Below, one piece after another: positions 42,675-51,943 of a DNA stretch of 64,000 nucleotides (its first letter is position 1; every line of letters begins with the position of its first letter). Source of the stretch: Natronorubrum aibiense (GTDB lineage: Archaea > Halobacteriota > Halobacteria > Halobacteriales > Natrialbaceae); the NCBI RefSeq assembly GCF_009392895.1, contig NZ_CP045489.1, forward strand, positions 1 through 64,000, written 5' to 3'. The notes under the pieces are model-generated. The model did no database searches. It was not told where the DNA came from and worked only from the letters and a program-made list of their open reading frames with translations. The translations under genes were made by a program, and so were the position numbers.

Positions 42675-45197
42675 TTAGTCGTCGTCTGTTGCTGGTTCTG
42701 CGGTCATGTCATTGAACGATGCATCGGGCGTTGGCAAGTCTTGAATCGTCCGGCCGGCCGTCCAAGTGTAGGGCACTTCCGGTTCGTCATCGCGGCCGAC
42801 GTCGAGCCACGTCTCGTGGCCCTTCGTCGGATTGTCCCACTTCTGTTTGAGACCAGTCTTGAATCGGTTCTCGAGGGATTTTTCCGCTTTCTCGCTCAGC
42901 GTGAATTCGAAGTCCTCGGGCAGCTCCCAGAACTCGTGGTAGAACTCGGCGAACTGCTTGCTCATCCGCATGCTGCTCTCGTAGGTCTTCTTGACGTCGT
43001 CGATGAGGTCCGTCTCGGTGCGGATGCGATCGCGTTGTTCCTCGTACCACTCCGTGACCGGCTTGGCTGTCTCGGCGCGTTCTTGCATCCGCTCTTCACG
43101 TAGTTCCTTGGTCGCCTCTTCGTCGAGTTCCCACTCGCCTTGCACCGCGGAGTTGTGCTTGGCCTCGTCGTCGACCTTCTCAACAACGACGGCGTAGGCG
43201 TCCTTGGCGTGCCGGGGGAGAACGTATCCATCGTGAATGTCTGCGACGACGTCCTCGGGCTCACGCTCGAGGGGATCGCCCAGTCCCGAGCCACCGCGGA
43301 GGTAGTTCAGGTACATGTCGTAGTCGTCGAACTCTTTTGGCGTGCTTATCCCCTCCGGCCGGCGGGTGATATCGCCGTTGATTTTGGATTCGAAGTCGCC
43401 GCTCTCGGGATCGAGATCGTGTTGTGGGTAGTCCTCTTGATTCTCGAAGCGTTCCTCGAGATCGGTGTTCTGCGCGTTGAGGATGTACCCTGACGCGGCA
43501 GGATAGCCACCGAAGAGGCCGCCGTCGCTGGTCATGTAGCCGTTGCCCATCTCGTAGAGGAGCCACCTGCTGACGTCTTTGACCGTTCGCATGGACTCGA
43601 AGCCAGCACCACCTGCACGACGACCCGCACCGCCGGTGTTTGGCTTGACAGCCCGTCCCAGGAACGGCAGTGGCTCGGTCATCTCCCAGACCTCGGCGTC
43701 GCCCATGTCACCTTCGGGGTTCCAGATCGCCGCGGCGTGGGGTTCGCCGTCCTCGACGTAACGCGCGCCGACGCCCTCACAGGCAGACTCGAAGGAATTG
43801 ACAGCGTGTAGTTTGTCGAACTGGTCGATACCGCCGCCTTGGAGCCAGTTCGAGGTGTTGGCGTTCCCGGCGTTGATCTCCTCCCAGAAGCCGCGCGAGT
43901 AGTACCCTCGCGAGAGGTGTTGCCAGAGCGGTGCCCACGCCGACACCAGGAAGTGCCAGGCGTAGGCATGGGCGGTCTCCGTGTTCTGGGTATTGGCCCA
44001 CGAACCGACCGGCAGGTGGAAGTCACAGCTGTAGTACGCGCCGTCGTTGACGTTCGAGTTCGGGATCACCGTTTGGGTGAGCATCACCCAGATCCCGCCC
44101 TGGATTGCCGCGGGCGTACAGTTGTACGGATGCCACCCCCACTTGTTGGCGCCTTCGAACGAGACTTGGAACGAGCCGTCTTCGCGAACGTGCAGTTCCG
44201 AGGGAGCATGCATGAGGTGGTTTTCGTCCGCGTACGCACGGGTCAAGTTGTCCTGTCCCTCATACAGCGCGTCGACAAAGGAGGCCCCGCGATAGGTGCC
44301 GGGCAACATCGTTTTCTTGATGCGGTTCCGGAAGCCCCGGCGCCCGTCCTCGATCGCTTCACGCGAGAGTTGTTTGAACTGCTCGACGCCGTACTCGTCG
44401 ATGATATCTTTGACCGCATCGCGGATCATCAGACAGCCAGTCATCCGCGTTCGCTCGTCGAGCTTCAGGAAGTCCGGCGTCCGCGTCTTGTCCGGGTAAT
44501 CTTTCTTCCAGGAGTTGTACAGTTTGAGATCTTCGCCGACCTTGCGGGCCGTGTAGTAGGCACCGTCTCCGAAGCGAGACGCCTGTGAGACGTTCATGCT
44601 TCCCGGGCCGATCGCGCCGGTGTCGATGACGTGATTGACGCCCCCAGCCCAGGCGACGAGCTCCCCCTCGTGGAAGATCGGGATGAGCGTCATGATGTCG
44701 CACGCGTGGACGTCACCGACGTGGGTGTCGTTGTTGACGAAGATGTCACCAGGCTCGATGCCGGGACTCTCCTCGTAATCGTGGTTGATCATGTACTTGA
44801 TCGCCTCGCTCATCGTGTGGATGTGCACGATGATCCCCGTCGAGACAGCGATCGAGTCGCCCTCCGGGGTAAAGAGGCCATAGCACAGCTCACCCTCCTG
44901 CTCGACGATCGGTGTCGCGGCGACCTCTTTCGAGGTTTCACGCGCGTTCACGAGGTCGCCACGGAGCTGGGCGAACATCTGCTCGTATTCGATCGGGTTG
45001 TTCTGTTTCAGCTCAAGTTTCTCGAAGCCGGCGTAGTGTCCCGTCTCTTCGGTTTCTTCCTCGAGGGCTTCGAACTGTTCGCGAAGCGTCTGGCCGTCCC
45101 AGCCGATGCCGACACCCTCCTGCTGTTGTTCTCGGACTGTTTCCTTCTCGCGTCGCATCCGGGGGAAGCTTTCCCCTTCGTCTGGTTCCGTGCTCAT
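42675..45197 (-). CDS. acxB: Acetone carboxylase alpha subunit (HyuB family)
   Basis: 840 residues. Contains GLFTPEGDSIAVSTGIIVHI, FVNNDTHVGDVHACDIMTLI, GAIGPGSMNVSQASRFGDGA and LPVGSWANTQNTETAHAYAW, as in acetone carboxylase alpha. With the beta and gamma chains it carboxylates acetone with bicarbonate, using ATP hydrolysed to AMP, to give acetoacetate. It is placed between the beta gene (144 bp upstream) and the gamma gene (15 nt downstream). A paralogue at 36199-38706 has the same core. Confidence 0.9.
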   Translation of the reverse strand: MSTEPDEGESFPRMRREKETVREQQQEGVGIGWDGQTLREQFEALEEETEETGHYAGFEKLELKQNNPIEYEQMFAQLRGDLVNARETSKEVAATPIVEQEGELCYGLFTPEGDSIAVSTGIIVHIHTMSEAIKYMINHDYEESPGIEPGDIFVNNDTHVGDVHACDIMTLIPIFHEGELVAWAGGVNHVIDTGAIGPGSMNVSQASRFGDGAYYTARKVGEDLKLYNSWKKDYPDKTRTPDFLKLDERTRMTGCLMIRDAVKDIIDEYGVEQFKQLSREAIEDGRRGFRNRIKKTMLPGTYRGASFVDALYEGQDNLTRAYADENHLMHAPSELHVREDGSFQVSFEGANKWGWHPYNCTPAAIQGGIWVMLTQTVIPNSNVNDGAYYSCDFHLPVGSWANTQNTETAHAYAWHFLVSAWAPLWQHLSRGYYSRGFWEEINAGNANTSNWLQGGGIDQFDKLHAVNSFESACEGVGARYVEDGEPHAAAIWNPEGDMGDAEVWEMTEPLPFLGRAVKPNTGGAGRRAGGAGFESMRTVKDVSRWLLYEMGNGYMTSDGGLFGGYPAASGYILNAQNTDLEERFENQEDYPQHDLDPESGDFESKINGDITRRPEGISTPKEFDDYDMYLNYLRGGSGLGDPLEREPEDVVADIHDGYVLPRHAKDAYAVVVEKVDDEAKHNSAVQGEWELDEEATKELREERMQERAETAKPVTEWYEEQRDRIRTETDLIDDVKKTYESSMRMSKQFAEFYHEFWELPEDFEFTLSEKAEKSLENRFKTGLKQKWDNPTKGHETWLDVGRDDEPEVPYTWTAGRTIQDLPTPDASFNDMTAEPATDDD

Positions 45198-45341
45198 GGT
45201 GTATTCGTATTGATTTCGTCACATCTGCTCAGAGCCAGATGCGGGCTCGTACAGTGCACCTGCCACACCGGTTGACCGAACTCGAAAGCGGCGGTCACGG
45301 AGACGGGCAGATGCATCTCCGTACGAAAGCGGTTTTCCGCG

Positions 45342-47513
45342 CTATTCGATCGTGGTGAGGTGGTGGACACGGTGTTCGTCTAACCGGGTCTCACAATCCG
45401 GTGGCAACGCGTACGTCGTGGCAGCGCCCTCGAGGATCGCTGGGCCGCTGAGTTCGTTTCCGGGCTGGAGTGCGTGTAGGTCATAGATCTCTGTGTCTAG
45501 CCACTCGCCGTCCCAGTAGGCCTCCCGCGTCTCTTTGTAGGCGTCTGCGGGTGGCTCCGGTCCCTGTAGCTCCTCGGTCGGAATCTCTGGCTTGACAACG
45601 TCCCGGACACCGCGGACGGATGCCTGCGTGATGGTGTGTCCGAGCTCCGGCGAACGGGCCTCTTCGGAGTACTGTCGGCGGTACCCCTCTTCGAAGGTAT
45701 CCAGCAATCGCTCGAGTTTCTCCGGCGAGTCGACGCGGCCAACCGGGGACTCGATGTCGATACTGTTGAGCTGGCCCTGGTACTGGCCGAGGATGTTGTA
45801 CTGGAACTCGATTTCATCGCGGCCGATGTTACTGTTCTCGAACTCGTTTTCGACCTTCTGCTCGAGGTTCTTCCAGACCTCCGTAAGCGCCTCGCCGGCG
45901 GTCGCCGCTGCCTCTTCCATCGAGAGATCGGGATCGATGTCGATACTGGTCGTCTGGTCGTAGCGGTACTCGTAGTCGGCTGCGCCGCAACCAAACGCCG
46001 AGAACCCGGCCGCCCACTCGGGGATCAGCACTTCGTCGAAGCCCAGATCCTTCGTGTATCCGGCCGTGTGGACTGGGCCGCCACCGCCGTAGGAGAGACA
46101 CTTGAAGTTCGACGGCGCGTAGCCTTCGCCGGTCACGACGGCCTCGAGGTCGTTTCGAAGCTTGCTCTCGAGGATATCGATGACGCCTTGGGCCGCCTCG
46201 TAGACGCCCATATCGAGCGGATCGGCGATCTGTTTTTTGATCTCCTGTTCGGCCACCTCGCGGTCGATCGGCATGTCGCCACCCAGGAAGTTCTCCGGAT
46301 TGATCCAGCCCATCGCCACGTGGCAGTCGGTCACCGTCACCGTCTCGACGTCGGTTTCGACCGCGCTGACACCGACCTGATCACCGGCGCTTTCTGGACC
46401 GAGTTCGATCTTGTCGAAGGTGGGGTTCACCCGGACGTAGCTGCCCGTCCCAGCACCGACGCTTTCCATGTTCACCATCGGCAGCGATAGGAGCAGCCGC
46501 GCCATCTCCGGGCTGTAATCGATCTGCCAGTCGTTGTCGATGATGATGCCCATGTCGAAGCTGGTCCCGCCGATATCGGTACAGACGAGGTTGTTGTAAT
46601 CAAGTTTCTGTCCGAAGTAGTTCGCCCCGATCATCCCACCAATCGGCCCGGAGATCAGTGTCCGTGCCAACTCGTTCGCGTTGATGTCGATCGTCCCGCC
46701 GTGGCTCGCCATCACCCGCACACCGACGTTACCGCCCTGTTCGTCGACGGCCTCCTGGATGTTCGAGAGTTGGTCGCGTGATGGCTCAGCAGCGAACGCT
46801 TCCGCAGTCACCGTGTTCAGCCGTTCGGACTCCTTGAGCGTCGGGTAGTACTCGCTCGAGAGCATGACCGACGTCTCTGCCCCTCGCTCGTCGATTATCT
46901 TACGGGCGATTTCGGCGGTTCGGTGTTCGTGCTCTCCGTTCCTGTAGGAGTGGAGGAACATGACGACGATATGGTCGACGCCCTGGTCGAGTAGGTCGTC
47001 GACGCCCTCGCGGACGTCGTCTTCGTACAGCGGCACCAGCGTGTTCCCCTTGACGTCAATACGCTCTCGAACGCCGCGGATCCGATTGCGCGGGATCAGC
47101 GGCTCGGGGTGTTTGTGCGTGTTGACGTGGAGTCGATCCGAATAGGAGTAGCCGGTGTACGATTGGCGGCCACGTCCCATCCGAAGGGTGTCCTCCATCC
47201 CGCCAGTGATGAGGATGCCGACGTCGACCTCACTTTCCCGCTCGACCAGTCGGTTGAGCATCGCCGTGCCGGAGTAGACCGTCGAGACGAGGTTCGGGAA
47301 ACCCTCTTCGACGCTCAACCCCCAGTCCTCGAGGGCATCCTGAGAGGACTTGATGAATCCCCGTGATTCGTCGTCCGGCGTGGTTTTCGCCTTCCCCACG
47401 GTAAAATCGCCGTTCGAGTCCATGAGGAACGTATCCGTCATCGTGCCGCCAGCATCGATCGACAGGATTTCTGCATTGTGTTGTGCTGTGGGATCGTCTT
47501 CTGAACTTGCCAT
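45342..47513 (-). CDS. acxA: Acetone carboxylase beta subunit (HyuA family)
   Basis: About 723 residues, close to the 717 of Xanthobacter AcxA. ASKHA-type nucleotide fold: ILSIDAGGTMTDTFLMDSNG at the N-terminus, ISGPIGGMIGANYFGQKLDY with CTDIGGTSFDMGI about residue 310, and LSYGGGGPVHTAGYTKDLGF near 480. The start MASSEDD at 47513 is preferred over 47531 because GGAGGTG lies just before it. It phosphorylates acetone and bicarbonate during the reaction. First gene of the cluster. Upstream 47532-47600 holds the promoter region. Confidence 0.9.
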   Translation of the reverse strand: MASSEDDPTAQHNAEILSIDAGGTMTDTFLMDSNGDFTVGKAKTTPDDESRGFIKSSQDALEDWGLSVEEGFPNLVSTVYSGTAMLNRLVERESEVDVGILITGGMEDTLRMGRGRQSYTGYSYSDRLHVNTHKHPEPLIPRNRIRGVRERIDVKGNTLVPLYEDDVREGVDDLLDQGVDHIVVMFLHSYRNGEHEHRTAEIARKIIDERGAETSVMLSSEYYPTLKESERLNTVTAEAFAAEPSRDQLSNIQEAVDEQGGNVGVRVMASHGGTIDINANELARTLISGPIGGMIGANYFGQKLDYNNLVCTDIGGTSFDMGIIIDNDWQIDYSPEMARLLLSLPMVNMESVGAGTGSYVRVNPTFDKIELGPESAGDQVGVSAVETDVETVTVTDCHVAMGWINPENFLGGDMPIDREVAEQEIKKQIADPLDMGVYEAAQGVIDILESKLRNDLEAVVTGEGYAPSNFKCLSYGGGGPVHTAGYTKDLGFDEVLIPEWAAGFSAFGCGAADYEYRYDQTTSIDIDPDLSMEEAAATAGEALTEVWKNLEQKVENEFENSNIGRDEIEFQYNILGQYQGQLNSIDIESPVGRVDSPEKLERLLDTFEEGYRRQYSEEARSPELGHTITQASVRGVRDVVKPEIPTEELQGPEPPADAYKETREAYWDGEWLDTEIYDLHALQPGNELSGPAILEGAATTYALPPDCETRLDEHRVHHLTTIE

Positions 47514-47609
47514 CGACACCTCCAATACCATGTGGTAAGTTAGTCATTATCACGAACCCGGGTGGACAAGGATGACAGCCCACGACATGCGCTGACATAT
47601 GTTTCCGAT

Positions 47610-47948
47610 TTATAACAGCCCGGTCAAAGCTGGCCATTGCGGCCCCTCGACGTCCTCGAGTGGGCCGCCGACGTAGCCGTCACTTCGGTAGCTGGATTGG
47701 GAATACCCTGGAATGATCCGTCCAAAGTTGGCCGTTGGGCTCTCACCCATTTCTCGACGAGCGAGTGCGATGCATGCCGCCTCGAGTCCTTTCCGGTCTT
47801 GGGCATCGTCGGTAAGCGGTGGTCTCGCAGTCGACACTTCGAATCCGGGCCCGGACTGATCCCGGACGGTCCAGAGACACGGCGCAGCAGTATGCGGATC
47901 ACGGAACGGCATCTCGTCGGAGTAGACGTTTCGAGCTAACGCACTCAC
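47610..47948 (-). pseudogene. Haloarchaeal hypothetical, probable fragment
   Basis: The frame reads MSALARNVYSDEMPFRDPHT, AAPCLWTVRDQSGPGFEVST and ARREMGESPTANFGRIIPGY. Composition is coding-like up to about residue 95 but the end runs into low-likeness sequence. No family is recognised with confidence. It may be a remnant displaced by the carboxylase cluster. Confidence 0.35.
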
Positions 47949-48022
47949 TCGCCCACGTGTGCTTCGTCCGGTTTCGCCGATGTACTCGAGGCCCGCTCGG
48001 TTCTGATTCCGTTGAACTTTAG

Positions 48023-48718
48023 TCAGAACGAGTTAGTGTCTACACCGAATTCCGTTTCAATCACGTCTAAAACAGCATCGAGTGCGAAATTGGAAAATGC
48101 CTCCGTGTCGATGTTGTTCCGCACCTCATGTGATTGATACGGAGTAGTGACTTTGTTCCGTGTTCTTACGGTTTTGAGAGAGGGCTTGAGGTTGGCTGCA
48201 GCGTACGGATTCTCCAAGTCGTCTATTGGTTCGCCTTTTGGTCGAACCCAGAGCTCCCATTCAAACCCGTCAGTAAGGATTGCGATAGCGTTTACATTGA
48301 GATCGCTATCAAGATAATCCACTACGTCGTTCCGTGCATTCTCGATCTTCTTTGGAGGTTTTACCTCTCCGAAGAACCGGAGATCGTGCTGCATTGCTGC
48401 CTCAATTGGAATGGATGTAATGCAGAAATCCGGAACACCTCCACCTCTTGGCCACCGAGGCGCGTACTGCTTCGGTTGTGGACGGATTGAGTACCCGAAA
48501 GCTCGACGGAGCATTGGGAACACCAAGTGATCCTCAGTGAAACGCTCTGGCTTCTGAATGAGGTGCTTCCCCTTCAGGAAGTACTTTCCGTCGACGACTT
48601 TGTCGAAGTGTGCGGTGCACTCACGAGCCCCGACCTCATCGATGAAGTCTTCTAAGACTCGCAGGATGGTGTGAGCAAGAGGGTCGTGATCATTAAGGGT
48701 TGTAGGTCGATTTGACAT
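48023..48718 (-). CDS. PD-(D/E)XK-type nuclease-like protein
   Basis: 231 residues. GGGVPDFCITSIPIEAAMQH and LRFFGEVKPPKKIENARNDV give the PD...ExK order of restriction-like nucleases, followed by AIAILTDGFEWELWVRPKGE, typical of the N-terminal part of type I and related restriction proteins that store this domain. No methylase is beside it. It is an orphan, perhaps a defence or transposon-linked nuclease. It lies directly upstream of the end of tnpB element 4. Confidence 0.7.
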   Translation of the reverse strand: MSNRPTTLNDHDPLAHTILRVLEDFIDEVGARECTAHFDKVVDGKYFLKGKHLIQKPERFTEDHLVFPMLRRAFGYSIRPQPKQYAPRWPRGGGVPDFCITSIPIEAAMQHDLRFFGEVKPPKKIENARNDVVDYLDSDLNVNAIAILTDGFEWELWVRPKGEPIDDLENPYAAANLKPSLKTVRTRNKVTTPYQSHEVRNNIDTEAFSNFALDAVLDVIETEFGVDTNSF

Positions 48719-48799
48719 CCGTTCTGATTAAAATGATTGTCAAATACCAACGTCTAAAGTCTTCTTGTAGACGCTCTTACCTACGGCAATCACTGGAAA

Positions 48800-50330
48800 A
48801 GACATGTAAACGACCGCGGGCGCGGTGGCCCGCGGCTTTTGTAGTTCCCTCAAGTTTAGCTGTGAAGCACTCCCTGTGAGGCGATCTCGTGGGATGAGGT
48901 TGGACGGTTTACGTCCACGCCACCACAAGAGGTGGTGGTGTGGCGTCCCGACCCGACCCGGCGCACCCGCACTTGAGGCGGGGTTTTGCGAGGTCGGTAG
49001 TTATCCGCGCTGCTGTGACTGTCATCGCCAGTCTCTGTTTTCGCAATCCATCGTACCGCAGCATTCACCGACGCGTTTCGATCCGAGTGATCTTGCTTGA
49101 GAGCACACGTATCGTTTTTGCACGTGAACCGTCCACCGTTTCGAGAGCCTTTCTCGCCACACATCGAGCAACGCTGTGAGTTATACTCGGAATCGACATG
49201 CTCGACCGGAGCGCCGTGACGGTGGACTTTGTACGTGACTTGCCGTTCAAACTCGTGGAACGGCAGCTTGTGCAATCGGCGGTTCATATAGCTACCGTAG
49301 TCGATGTCGTTGCGAATGCCTTCGAGCGACTCAAACACCACAACCGGGTTCGGGAACCATTGTACGTAGTGTTCGATGACTTTGCTGAGTCGGTGTAGCG
49401 TCCACTCAGTAAAGTTCTCGACGTGGTTTCCGATTCGATGAACTTCGCTGTGTTTGCCGTGTTCCTGGCAGCGACGTTTGATGTCGTAGTATCGCTGGCG
49501 CTTTTGCTTTACTTGGCCGTAATCGATGGTGAGTTGCGCGAGCGTTTCACGCGACTCTCGGTCGAGAACGGTGGTGGTGATGTTGCGTTCGTTGATGTCG
49601 ATGGCGATGACTGACTCTGCGTCTTCCGCAGCGTCAATTGTGATGGGGTGTCGTATCGGGACGTGTAGGTAGTACACGCCCTCTCGATACACAACCTCAG
49701 CCCGACCCACCTCTAAATCACTCGCGGAATCTAGCGCATGCTTGACGCGATCAAGATCCTGTTTTGCCCCGCGAAGAAACCCACGTACCTTCTCCTTGTA
49801 TGGCTGGGCACTGATGCGATAGCCAACACGGTTGTCGTCACGAACTTGCAGTTCGTATCCTTCGCTGTGGTTCATAACGAGCGGGAACGCTCCCCATGAA
49901 TCAGTCGACGGCGGCTGTGGCTTCGGTAACTCGTCGCGGTTGTCGCTGTTACGCCACTTCTTCAACGCACTTTCGTACGCGTCGTAAGCGTCACAAGCTT
50001 TCCACACAACGGCTTGTGCGTTATTTTTCACGAAGTCATTCTCGGTCGGCATGACTTGCTTTGCAATCTCGGTCTTACTGTATCCGAGTTCACGCATTGC
50101 CCAGGTGTGATTAGCGATGGGCCGAGCGTCGAACCGAGCCTGTTTGAGACGCCAGCGCTCCCCACTCTCTATGTGGAGGCGGAAACGTAGCGTCTCAACA
50201 AGCTCATCCATCGTTACATCTAACTCATCAGACCAATTCAAGTTAAAACCACGCACCAGCGCGACGTGGGTTGCTCATTAAGTCGACGGCATTCACCCCC
50301 GGGCACGGTGGCCCGGGGTACTCTGCCTGC
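48800..50330 (-). mobile_element. IS1341-type element 4 (tnpB only)
   Basis: Right end: hairpin CCGCGGGCGCGGTGGCCCGC GG at about 48815-48837. Left end: hairpin CCCGGGCACGGTGGCCCGGG at about 50299-50318. The two hairpins share the loop GCGGTGG/CACGGTGG. It is arranged head to head with element 5, leaving about 150 bp between their left ends. Confidence 0.7.
48856..50256 (-). CDS. tnpB: TnpB RNA-guided nuclease (element 4)
   Basis: 466 residues, complete. RuvC aspartate VIAIDINERNITTTVLDRES (about 225), glutamate VVVFESLEGIRNDIDYGSYM (about 300), zinc finger CSMCGEKGSR...CKNDTC and final aspartate HSDRNASVNAAVRW. The N-terminal region has an HTH-like SKTEIAKQVMPTENDFVKNN. It is longer than the other TnpBs here and belongs to another branch. 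Possibly active; guide RNA expected around 48800-48900. Confidence 0.88.
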   Translation of the reverse strand: MRGFNLNWSDELDVTMDELVETLRFRLHIESGERWRLKQARFDARPIANHTWAMRELGYSKTEIAKQVMPTENDFVKNNAQAVVWKACDAYDAYESALKKWRNSDNRDELPKPQPPSTDSWGAFPLVMNHSEGYELQVRDDNRVGYRISAQPYKEKVRGFLRGAKQDLDRVKHALDSASDLEVGRAEVVYREGVYYLHVPIRHPITIDAAEDAESVIAIDINERNITTTVLDRESRETLAQLTIDYGQVKQKRQRYYDIKRRCQEHGKHSEVHRIGNHVENFTEWTLHRLSKVIEHYVQWFPNPVVVFESLEGIRNDIDYGSYMNRRLHKLPFHEFERQVTYKVHRHGAPVEHVDSEYNSQRCSMCGEKGSRNGGRFTCKNDTCALKQDHSDRNASVNAAVRWIAKTETGDDSHSSADNYRPRKTPPQVRVRRVGSGRHTTTSCGGVDVNRPTSSHEIASQGVLHS

Positions 50331-50344
50331 TTTTATTATAGAGA

Positions 50345-51850
50345 CGCTTGCGCTTGCTTCAACTGATGCGGTAGCGCGGAGTCCCCTTCCTCAAAGAACG
50401 AGCGAAGCAAGTGAGTAGGGAGGAGCGCGTTCGTATAGGGCACAAATACCAACCTAGAAGAAGCCGCTTGCCTACATTGAATACGTGGTGGACGACTACG
50501 TGTGTCGGACGGCAATCACCTGCCTCTCGGTAGACGGTGAGCAACGCGAGTTGCTTGAGGAAACTATCTCCGAGTGGAAGCGTGGTTGCCAAATCGCCAC
50601 GGACATGGCGTGGGGCAAGTGTAACACAAAAAGCGACGTACAGCCCCTCGCCTACGACGACGTGCGCGAACACACCGACCTCGGTAGTCAGCACGCGATT
50701 CTCGCCACCCACCAAGCCGCACAAGCAATCACCGGCTGTATCGAGCGCCGGTCCAAAGGCAAGAAAGTCAGCAAGCCCACGTTCACCGCACCCACGGTGA
50801 AATACGACACTCGGACCATGACACTGTTCGATGACGGCACAGTCTCTCTCTCCACAACGAAGAGTCGTGTCCGGTGTGAACTTGCTCTGCCCGACGCCGA
50901 TGATGGCTACCAACGGCAGTACCTCGACTCGGACACGTGGAGCGTCACGGAAAGTACGCTCACCACCCGTGACGGCGACTACTTCTTGCATATCGGCTTT
51001 CGCCGACCCAAGAACGACACCGAGCAGAACACCGCCGAGGACGGAACGGTCCTCGGGGTTGACCTCGGTATCGAAAATCTCGCCGTCACAAGCACCGCCT
51101 ACTTCTTCAGCGGGCGAGAGTCAACACACGACCTCCGCGAGTTTGAGAAGGTACGTGCCGGACTCCAACAGACCGGGACGCGAAGCGCCCACCGGACACT
51201 CGAACAGTCGAGTGGCCGGGAACTTCGATATATCCGTGACGTACTCCACCAAGCGTCCAACGCGATTGTGGATGAAGCACTCCGATACGAGTGCAACGTG
51301 ATAGCGTTCGAGGACTTAACCCACATCCGCGACCGCACGGGAGCGTCGTGGGGTCACAGGTGGGCGTTCCGAACGCTGTACGAACAGGTGAAGTATAAGG
51401 CCGAAGCGGAAGGCTTCTCGGTGAAGCAAGTGGGTTCGGCGTACACATCGAAGCGGTGCGCCGAGTGCGGATTCACGGCTGGCGAGAATCGCTCGACTCG
51501 CAACGACTTCCGATGTGTGAATTGCGAGTCGGAAGCGAACGCGGACTACAACGCAGCGAAGAACATCGGTATGCGGTATGTCCGCCGGGGCCAACAGTCG
51601 TCTCGACGGACGGGCAACAGTCAACTTGCCCTGAAGTCTGGGACTGTGACGCCGAGTGGCGGATTCACCGCCCACCCGGAAGGGTTTGACGCCGAGTCCA
51701 CGGACAAGTTCCACCCTCAAAGCGCCGAAGGCGCTTAGGATGGGGTAGTTGACAAGGAACCTGGTAGTTTGAGTGTTCGTCATACTGGAGAGGCCACGGA
51801 GATTTTTGAGATATGGTGAACCGCCTCGGGGTCAAGCCTCAAGGCACTCA
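50345..51850 (+). mobile_element. IS1341-type element 5 (tnpB only)
   Basis: The left region starts near 50345 (repeated GCTTGCGCTTGC). The right region after tnpB has hairpin AAGCGCCGAAGGCGCTT (51718-51734) and GCCTCGGGGTCAAGCCTCAA GGC (51820-51842). The latter hairpin recurs as a remnant at 30903-30940. Its right end abuts an origin box (51893) of the third orc gene. Confidence 0.6.
50485..51738 (+). CDS. tnpB: TnpB RNA-guided nuclease (element 5)
   Basis: 417 residues from GTG 50485 (tandem GTG GTG; either could serve). RuvC aspartate VLGVDLGIENLAVTSTAYFF (about 190), glutamate VIAFEDLTHIRDRTG (about 270), zinc finger CAECGFTAGE...CVNCES and final aspartate ANADYNAAKNIG. It is of the type in which the frame ends with a basic and serine-rich tail overlapping the guide-RNA region. 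It looks intact. Confidence 0.88.
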   Translation: MVDDYVCRTAITCLSVDGEQRELLEETISEWKRGCQIATDMAWGKCNTKSDVQPLAYDDVREHTDLGSQHAILATHQAAQAITGCIERRSKGKKVSKPTFTAPTVKYDTRTMTLFDDGTVSLSTTKSRVRCELALPDADDGYQRQYLDSDTWSVTESTLTTRDGDYFLHIGFRRPKNDTEQNTAEDGTVLGVDLGIENLAVTSTAYFFSGRESTHDLREFEKVRAGLQQTGTRSAHRTLEQSSGRELRYIRDVLHQASNAIVDEALRYECNVIAFEDLTHIRDRTGASWGHRWAFRTLYEQVKYKAEAEGFSVKQVGSAYTSKRCAECGFTAGENRSTRNDFRCVNCESEANADYNAAKNIGMRYVRRGQQSSRRTGNSQLALKSGTVTPSGGFTAHPEGFDAESTDKFHPQSAEGA

Positions 51851-51892
51851 CCTTACTTCTCTGTAAAGTGTGACTGCTGTACCAATCCGAGA

Positions 51893-51912
51893 AACGTTTG
51901 AATCGGTGGTGT
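51893..51912 (+). repeat. Origin box, family 3, downstream copy
   Basis: AACGTTTGAATCGGTGGTGT, a perfect copy of the family-3 box, between tnpB element 5 and the stop of the third orc gene. Confidence 0.8.
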
Positions 51913-51943
51913 GTGGGCCGATCAGAGATCAGTTCCCAAGGAA

